Part shown: piece after piece, positions 58,070 to 64,000 of the stretch
Layout of the letters: each line of letters starts with the position of its first letter
How positions within the stretch are numbered: the first letter of the stretch is position 1
DNA from: Vandiemenella viatica
Taxonomy: Eukaryota > Arthropoda > Insecta > Orthoptera > Morabidae
DNA: 64,000 nt
Assembly (NCBI GenBank): GCA_031002005.1
Contig: CM061918.1
Span: forward strand, 42,412,947-42,476,946
Reading direction: 5' to 3'
Made by a program: the position numbers and the translations under genes
The notes under the pieces: generated by a model
Databases searched by the model: none
Seen by the model: the letters and a program-made list of their open reading frames with translations, nothing else
What the model was told of the DNA's origin: nothing

Positions 58070-58938
58070 TGTCACATTACGATAGTTTAACGCACCTATC
58101 AATTTTGATGCAAAGATCGATTAGCGAGTGTAAAGTCGATTATCGACTTCAACGATCTAGTAGGAGTATCAGTAGCAGAGTGTATGTGATATAGCGCGCG
58201 AGTTGTTACCGCAAATGTGTGTGCGGGAAGAAATGATCGTACCGATCTGAAAAGTGTCCGCCTGTTGAGAAAAGCCTTTTGAAGAGCTACCGCGTCGGTA
58301 AAGTACCCAGTGACATTCATGTACATTTAAAGACAGTCGTATGTGTTATGGTGCACGAACTGTTACAGTAAATGAGTGCGCGGGAAGAAAAGATTGTGCC
58401 TAACAGAAAAGCGTCACCGCTTGTTGAGAAAGTCTACCGCGTCGGTTAAGTGACTAATGAACCTTATGTACTCTTAAAGACTGTTAGTTACGTAGGTCGT
58501 TCACTAATGTAGAAAAAGAAATATCTTGTTGTTTCATTTGTGTTGATTGAAAGAAAATTCTCACTCGCTACGAACTTGCAAATCTTCGGCAATTATTATT
58601 CAGGGTGTTCCTTGTATACTATTCAGTACAAGAAAATAATAAATATGGTTCGGTGGTCGGAATGTAACTACTTATAGCTGTGCAATAAAAAGTGTTCTTG
58701 TGTTGATATACTTGGAATGTGTTGAGCAGTAAGTAACTTTGATAAATCATTTCCTTCCCCACCAAACCAGGCGACCGTTCTTAAAATTTACCCCTGAATA
58801 ATTTCCTTTGTTTTATGAAGTTCCGATAGCTTTCAAACATGGTCAAAGCATAAAGAAAATAAGTGGTGATTGTGAACTGAGCTCTCGTCATCAGAACTTA
58901 TATTTCAAAAGCATATATTTTAATAAAGTTATTTTACA
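58070..58938 (+). repeat. 3' LTR
   Basis: 869 bp, preceded by the purine tract GGAAGGGG/TTGTCACATT. Nearly identical to the 5' LTR. It ends 12 bp before the candidate exon at 58951. Confidence 0.93.
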
Positions 58939-58950
58939 ATGTGTACATAC

Positions 58951-59016
58951 CAAGAGTTACCACATGACTGAAGCCAGAGATGGCAGGTTGTTGGGGGAGA
59001 AATAGATATTCAGTAA
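58951..59016 (-). CDS. Candidate upstream exon of the PRDM9-like gene
   Basis: 66 nt between CTTTCCCTTAG and a GTATGT donor on the minus strand. The frame that reads TEYLFLPQQPAISGFSHVVT then LG leaves one nucleotide, which with the exon at 53076 makes Gly: ...VVTLG-INVPKPDFMYP. That joint resembles the end of a KRAB-like domain followed by its linker, but the exon itself lacks clear KRAB residues. Phase agreement has a one-in-three chance of being accidental. Confidence 0.35.
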
Positions 59017-59197
59017 CTAAGGGAAAGTATAATTTATAGAAAATGCAATACAAAATAATAAAACAAACAAAAAAATATTCATCATTTGACATTTCCACTT
59101 CTGTGGGTCATCCAGCATATCCTCTTACTTTCCTGGTGGTTGCTCCAAGTTTTTTCCACTAACACTTGTCACCAACCAACTCCCTTAGCCTCTACAT

Positions 59198-59501
59198 CAG
59201 GGGTGGCCAACCCAAATGATCTTGCGGGCCACTTTGGAGGTGCATCATAACACCGCGGGCCGCATATAAAATTATATATCCCCACTAGAGACATCTTTTT
59301 GGAGTGAAAAATTAAAACATGAGTTATTATTGTGTTTACTATTATTCTTACATGCAAACATAGATAATATAATAATAATGATACTAAACGCACATTTTAA
59401 AGAAATATAAAACACTAAAAATGGAATATAAAAAATATTTTGTACAAGTGTGATGAATTTCGCGGGCCGGAAAAATGTTCAAGGCAGGTTGACCACCCCT
59501 G
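59198..59501. mobile_element. hAT MITE (304 bp)
   Basis: Ends CAGGGGTGGCCAACCC and GTTGACCACCCCTG, with GCGGGCC words at both subterminal regions. The 8-bp duplication is CTCTACAT / CTATACAT (59190-59197, 59502-59509), one mismatch. It interrupts the LINE fragment that continues at 59510. Confidence 0.88.
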
Positions 59502-59509
59502 CTATACAT

Positions 59510-60000
59510 CTTTCTTTGCCTGGTCCATCTATCTTGTATGTGGGCTTCAGATACATCTCCCTCCATTTCCATCATTCAAGCCTACTAACTTTGGCACTCT
59601 CCTCCATCTTCATGACATGCCCCAGAAACTGCAATCTTTTCTTCATTAATATGTCTCCCAATGCTTCTACTTTTAATCTCGCCATGATGTTTTCGCTTAT
59701 GATCTTATCCTTTCTTATCCTATCTCTATCACTCCCGCAACCCTCAGCTCTGCCACTTGTAATCTTTTTATATCTCTCTTTGTCCAGGTTTCAGAGCCAT
59801 AGCTCAGTATTGGCTGGTAGTATACTTATAGTGCAAGATTCTGGTTTCCTTACCTATGTTCCACCTCCAGATTATATCCTTGAACTGATGATAAAATTAT
59901 CTGCTCTTCCTTATCCTTTATCTTATTTCCTACTGAAGATTTCCATTAGTAGTTACTTTTTTTCCTAAGTAAACAAACCACTCTACCCACTGCAATTTTT
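59510..60000 (-). pseudogene. LINE RT C-terminal fragment (fourth LINE group)
   Basis: Minus-strand frames give LSYGSETWTKRDIKRLQVAE (about 59820-59760), RIRKDRIRSE-like and IRENIMKLRVEAL, then LMKKRLQFLGHVMKMEES (about 59655-59600). This is the 'LYGSE.W....R/ RIRNE.IR / RLRWxGHVxRM' region near the end of LINE ORF2. It is frameshifted. The coding part probably continued across the MITE to about 59090. Confidence 0.72.
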
Positions 60001-60094
60001 GTCACTTAATACCAAATCCTCTGATAGGCCAGTGTTTGTTACTATCTAAATTACTTTGTTTTTTTCACAATCATCTCCAATTGCAGTTTGGAGA

Positions 60095-60410
60095 TGATAA
60101 TTGTTTGTATCAAAATGACAATGGACCCTGCCACAAAACTGCATCTATTAGGCATAACATTCCTGAAATGGACTGGTCTGCCTGATATCCCAACTTGAAC
60201 CCAGTGGAACACCTTATAATGTTGAATTCACACACCAGAATTCAACCTCACTACCCTCTGGTTTCAGCTCTTGAGGAAGAATGGGTTGCCATTCCTCTGC
60301 AGACATTCAGACACCTCGCTGAAAGTTCCCCCCGCATAGTTAAATCCATCATGAAGGCCCACCCAAAGTTAATGTCCAATAAAAGGGAACGTGACATGGG
60401 TAAAGTCTAA
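60095..60410 (+). pseudogene. Tc1-like transposase C-terminal fragment
   Basis: Plus strand QNDNGPCHKTASIRHNIPEM (60108-60168), then NLNPVEHL (60193-60216), then SALEEEWVAIPLQTFRHLAE (60264-60325) and VKSIMKAHP. This is the DD34E catalytic half of Tc1 transposases (QDNAPCH...SPDLNPIEHLW...EEW..IP). It has stops and no inverted repeat was found nearby. Confidence 0.8.
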
Positions 60411-60603
60411 GTGCAGTTTCTGAGCAGACAATTAATTCTTGAATGTAGACCACTAACTGAAATTCATATGAATAAATTCTTATAACTATGTACTGCTGAT
60501 TTACAAACCACTTTTTCTCTTTACAGATATTCCTGATATAGTTGTTTACTAAGCTCTCGATTGACTATCCTACAACTAAATTTCACTACTGGCCTATAAT
60601 TCT
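60411..60603. other. No feature seen before the gap
   Basis: Short AT-rich stretch with nothing recognised. Confidence 0.4.
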
Positions 60604-61603
60604 NNNNNNNNNNNNNNNNNNNNNNNNNNNNNNNNNNNNNNNNNNNNNNNNNNNNNNNNNNNNNNNNNNNNNNNNNNNNNNNNNNNNNNNNNNNNNNNNN
60701 NNNNNNNNNNNNNNNNNNNNNNNNNNNNNNNNNNNNNNNNNNNNNNNNNNNNNNNNNNNNNNNNNNNNNNNNNNNNNNNNNNNNNNNNNNNNNNNNNNNN
60801 NNNNNNNNNNNNNNNNNNNNNNNNNNNNNNNNNNNNNNNNNNNNNNNNNNNNNNNNNNNNNNNNNNNNNNNNNNNNNNNNNNNNNNNNNNNNNNNNNNNN
60901 NNNNNNNNNNNNNNNNNNNNNNNNNNNNNNNNNNNNNNNNNNNNNNNNNNNNNNNNNNNNNNNNNNNNNNNNNNNNNNNNNNNNNNNNNNNNNNNNNNNN
61001 NNNNNNNNNNNNNNNNNNNNNNNNNNNNNNNNNNNNNNNNNNNNNNNNNNNNNNNNNNNNNNNNNNNNNNNNNNNNNNNNNNNNNNNNNNNNNNNNNNNN
61101 NNNNNNNNNNNNNNNNNNNNNNNNNNNNNNNNNNNNNNNNNNNNNNNNNNNNNNNNNNNNNNNNNNNNNNNNNNNNNNNNNNNNNNNNNNNNNNNNNNNN
61201 NNNNNNNNNNNNNNNNNNNNNNNNNNNNNNNNNNNNNNNNNNNNNNNNNNNNNNNNNNNNNNNNNNNNNNNNNNNNNNNNNNNNNNNNNNNNNNNNNNNN
61301 NNNNNNNNNNNNNNNNNNNNNNNNNNNNNNNNNNNNNNNNNNNNNNNNNNNNNNNNNNNNNNNNNNNNNNNNNNNNNNNNNNNNNNNNNNNNNNNNNNNN
61401 NNNNNNNNNNNNNNNNNNNNNNNNNNNNNNNNNNNNNNNNNNNNNNNNNNNNNNNNNNNNNNNNNNNNNNNNNNNNNNNNNNNNNNNNNNNNNNNNNNNN
61501 NNNNNNNNNNNNNNNNNNNNNNNNNNNNNNNNNNNNNNNNNNNNNNNNNNNNNNNNNNNNNNNNNNNNNNNNNNNNNNNNNNNNNNNNNNNNNNNNNNNN
61601 NNN
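60604..61603. other. Assembly gap, 1000 N
   Basis: Exactly 1000 unknown bases, so a scaffold gap of arbitrary size. Frames crossing it are artefacts. Confidence 0.99.
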
Positions 61604-62146
61604 GGTAGAGGTGTTGGGTAGCGGTAAGGGGTTGAAAATATGGAATCAAGGAAAATATCAGCAATCAAGGAAGGAACTGGTGTATGATGAGTGTGGTTGG
61701 AGTGATGGTAGCGGAGACGCAAAAAGCTTGCACAGATGTTTTTGTTGATATTTTGCTTGGGTCTGTAAGGATCTGCTGTACTTGATTGATTACGTTAGGG
61801 GTAGACAAGCAGAGTATTTCATGATGGGAAATAAGCTAAACAGAATTCCAGTCAACTCTGTACAGAAATTGTTGAAGGAAGAGCTTGATGAAGATGAAGG
61901 ATTATGCTAAAATGAAAGGATGAGGGGTAGGTGGATTTGTAGATGGCAGCCAGAGATGTGTAGTTTAATGTAGGCATATTGAAAGAGGCAGGAGTGAAGA
62001 AAGAGGATGTGAGATTGGTCAGGCAGCAGGCATGTATACAGCAGAGGGTCAGGTATGAGTGTCTTGATGAAACATTAGGAAAGTGCAGAAATAGAGAAAA
62101 AGAATAGCTAGAGGGAAACAGTAAATAGAACAAAACTGGTCATATA
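61604..62146. other. No gene recognised
   Basis: The 93-residue minus-strand frame 61852-62133 is rich in Ser/Leu/Phe and has no domain. The run of near-repeated 'aatcaaggaa' words at 61645-61675 is the only structure seen. Confidence 0.35.
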
Positions 62147-62300
62147 TTGGGGGGAAAAAAAGCTCTAATACGCACCTATGAATCTGTGACACGTGTTAAA
62201 AGTGGTCATATTACACAAAGACGCAACCACAGTGGAGAACGCCCCTACAGCTGTGACTCTAGTGAGACGACATTCCATCGATCAAGAAAGGTAGAAAAAG
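62147..62300 (+). pseudogene. C2H2 zinc-finger-like fragment
   Basis: Reads VKSGHITQRRNHSGERPYSC then DSSETTFHRS. The HSGERPYxC linker and the spacing of His before it are those of C2H2 zinc-finger arrays, but the second Cys of the next finger is lost (CDSSE instead of Cx2C) and the frame soon ends. No intron is visible, so it may be a retrocopy scrap. It is on the opposite strand to the PRDM9-like gene. Confidence 0.45.
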
Positions 62301-63773
62301 AAATAAAGACAGAAGCTAATTTGACTGGGAGTGCTAAGAAGCTAAGTTGAATTAGGACATAGGAAGCAAGCATGTCTCGGAGATTTTCATATATTGACAG
62401 TTGAAACTGGTGAATAGTGATCTCAGTATCGACCATTTCCATGGCCTGGAAAAGGAGAACTTCCGATGGAAGATTGGTAACGGCGTTTGGGTCTCCAATA
62501 GGTCAGTCGATTGTGGCGGTGCTGTCGGTCGTGAGGTCTCGTGGGAGTAAGTCGTTCCAGAGAAATATTAAAGGGTCACCGAAATTAATTTTATGTTAGT
62601 GAGAACATTAGTTTGAAATGGGAAAATTATCAGTCAAGTTTTTGACAACAGTTTTCTTTGATGAGCGATATGCTGTATTTGAGGACGTTGATTTTATTTC
62701 TGGAGTGAATGAAAAGTGTTTTTGATTTTATCTGAATGAGGTGATTTTAAATACAGCTTGAAATCTCTAAACAGGTTGAAGCTCCCTATCATAGTGTAAC
62801 GAGTCGATGGTATTTCCCGATTATGATGTTGTGATTTAATTTGAGAACGTTTCAGAGAGGTTTTGCGAGCAGTATCGTGTTTTAAAACAAGTAGAAACGT
62901 TTCATAGGCACAAGTTAATTTGATTTGGGGAAGCGTGGTGGGTAAAGTTTCAAAAAAGGCCGTAGTCGGGTTTGGTTTGTGACTTCAGCACCAGATGGGT
63001 CGTAGGCTAAGGGAGGTAAAGCCCAGTTTGGAAATACTGATGGTCAACTGGTGACTTCAGTATCCACCCGGTCTGTGGGCTTGGAGATACAAACCCTAGT
63101 TCAGAAGCATGGTGCGTTTGGTGGAGAGGTGCGCATGGGGTTCAGGGAGAAGTCTACCGCAGAACGTTGAGAAGGGAAGTCCGGTGTGTAACATGAAATT
63201 TTTGGAATGTAAATGTTTCTTTGAGAATTTTGAAAATCAATTTTCCGTTGGGAGACTACAACCAACCAACCTTCGGGTTATGAACTAAGTTAATTGGGAT
63301 GAATGAGTCGTGTGGATATTTTTTCAGTTTAAATTGATTTGAAATACGATCTATAGTTTTAAAAGATCGTAGTTCCGATAGTATAGTTGGGATTTGGTGG
63401 GAGAATTTCTCTAATTAATTAAATGCATATGCTTGAACTAAGAAAGTATATTTTCATTTTATTTATCAACCTAACGTCGATCAGCGACCGTAAGTGAATG
63501 AACTCAAAAAAGAGTGCGCAAAAATTTTAAAGATACTATAAATATAGTGACCCAACATCCGACATAATTGCGACATGGTGAGGTGTTGCGACACAGCCGT
63601 TAGAGTAAAGAAAGAGTATTTCGAATCGATTTGACTGAAACAGAGTGTAGAAGTTCTCAACAGGAACAAGAGTCAGTGAGCAGGTCGAAGCGGACAAGGC
63701 GGTGAACAACATTACAATATCTGTGGGCAAAGAAGTGGATTACACTTAAAGAGATGACCGACCATCTCCGGTC
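62301..63773. other. No gene recognised
   Basis: Two related blocks (62985-63030 'ttcagcaccagatgggtcgtaggctaagggaggtaaa' and 63057-63105 'ttcagtatccacccggtctgtgggcttggagataca') look like an old duplication. The base composition resembles an LTR-element leader, but no LTR end or primer site was found. Confidence 0.35.
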
Positions 63774-64000
63774 TAGTGATGCCAACTTAGTGGATTTTCC
63801 ACTAAAACTGGTGGTTTCGAACCCCCTTTTAGTGGAGAAATAATGCTTTTAGTGGCTAGTGGTTTTTTCTAGTGTTTTTTTTAGTGGTTCAGTAGAATTC
63901 AGTTTCAATTAGTGAAAAACCAAAAACTAAGCCATTTACACTTTTCGAAATATATTTCTACCTTATTTCAGTAGTATTTACTTTCACTGCGTAGGAAACA
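63774..64000 (+). mobile_element. Possible hAT element end, cut by the window edge
   Basis: TAGTGATGCCAACTTAGTGG resembles the 5' end of many hAT transposons (CAGTGATGCCAA), followed by many 'agtgg/ccact' words typical of subterminal repeats (63789-63890). The other end is beyond the window. Confidence 0.35.

Larger units (their letters stand above)
54296..58938 (+). mobile_element. Complete LTR retrotransposon, internally deleted (4643 bp)
   Basis: Two nearly identical LTRs (54296-55160, 58070-58938) start TGTCACATTACG and end TTATTTTACA. They are flanked by a 4-bp duplication ATGT (54292-54295, 58939-58942). A primer-binding site at 55161 and a purine tract GGAAGGGG ending at 58068 are in place. 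The 2.9-kb interior encodes a single 393-residue protein and lacks protease, RT and RNase H, so it must rely on other elements to move. The LTRs differ only by a few small indels that I can see, so the insertion is young. It lies in the introns of the PRDM9-like gene, antisense to it. Confidence 0.95.

Noticed and set aside
60542..61722. Three open frames of over 350 residues
   Set aside because: They cross the 1000-N assembly gap and consist almost wholly of X.
62147..62300. Zinc-finger array of the PRDM9-like gene
   Set aside because: Wrong strand and wrong side of the gene, only one partial finger, and the next finger lacks its second cysteine.

Overview
This window is eukaryotic, AT-rich, intron-containing and packed with transposable elements. 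The mix (Penelope-like elements, Tigger/pogo and mariner transposons, hAT MITEs, Helitron remnants, several LINE groups, LTR elements) suggests an arthropod, probably an insect with a large genome. That assignment is inference from repeat content and is not proven. Almost all open reading frames are decayed transposon pieces.

One host gene runs on the minus strand through most of the window. Its exons encode a PRDM9-type protein: an SSXRD-like motif (37651-37736), a CxxC/CxxH zinc knuckle (32537-32613) and a split PR/SET domain (24958-25149 and 10053-10308). Upstream exons are a good candidate at 52979-53076 and weaker ones at 47522-47556 and 58951-59016. Splice phases agree from 47522 down to 10053. 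Zinc-finger exons, if present, lie to the left of position 1. The introns (5-15 kb) are filled with transposons.

Layout by region. 1-1.8 kb: LINE copy 1. 4.9-7.1 kb: Penelope-like element (PLE) family A, with a palindromic insertion at 6.4-6.8 kb. 8.2-8.6 kb: GC-rich island. 9.1-9.7 kb: possible LTR plus primer-binding site. 10.4-12.0 kb: mariner carrying a second palindromic insertion. 12.1-13.1 kb: PLE family B fragment. 13.5-14.3 kb: LINE 3' end. 14.7-22.5 kb: a LINE split by a Tigger transposon, itself split by two solo LTRs. 22.7-23.0 kb: third palindrome. 26.3-31.4 kb: near-full-length family B PLE with terminal repeats, split by a third solo LTR. 32.7 kb: tRNA-derived SINE. 34.6-36.2 kb: PLE and Helitron remnants. 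37.9-39.0 kb: LINE. 41.2-42.0 kb: minisatellite. 42.8-43.9 kb: PLE-A. 44.6-46.05 kb: hAT element. 48.1 kb: MITE. 48.8-50.6 kb: LINE pieces. 53.6 kb: MITE. 54.3-58.9 kb: complete LTR element without a full pol. 59.2 kb: MITE inside a LINE. 60.1 kb: Tc1 fragment. 60604-61603: assembly gap. 63.8 kb: possible hAT end.

The most striking signals are (i) a PRDM9-type gene in an apparently arthropod genome; (ii) about eleven dispersed hammerhead-ribozyme-like cores tied to the PLEs, in which core positions 3 and 8 vary in a mostly complementary way; and (iii) three independent palindromic insertions of 232-411 bp, each flanked by a 15-16 bp target duplication and each with a one-sided unpaired tail of about 33-34 nt.
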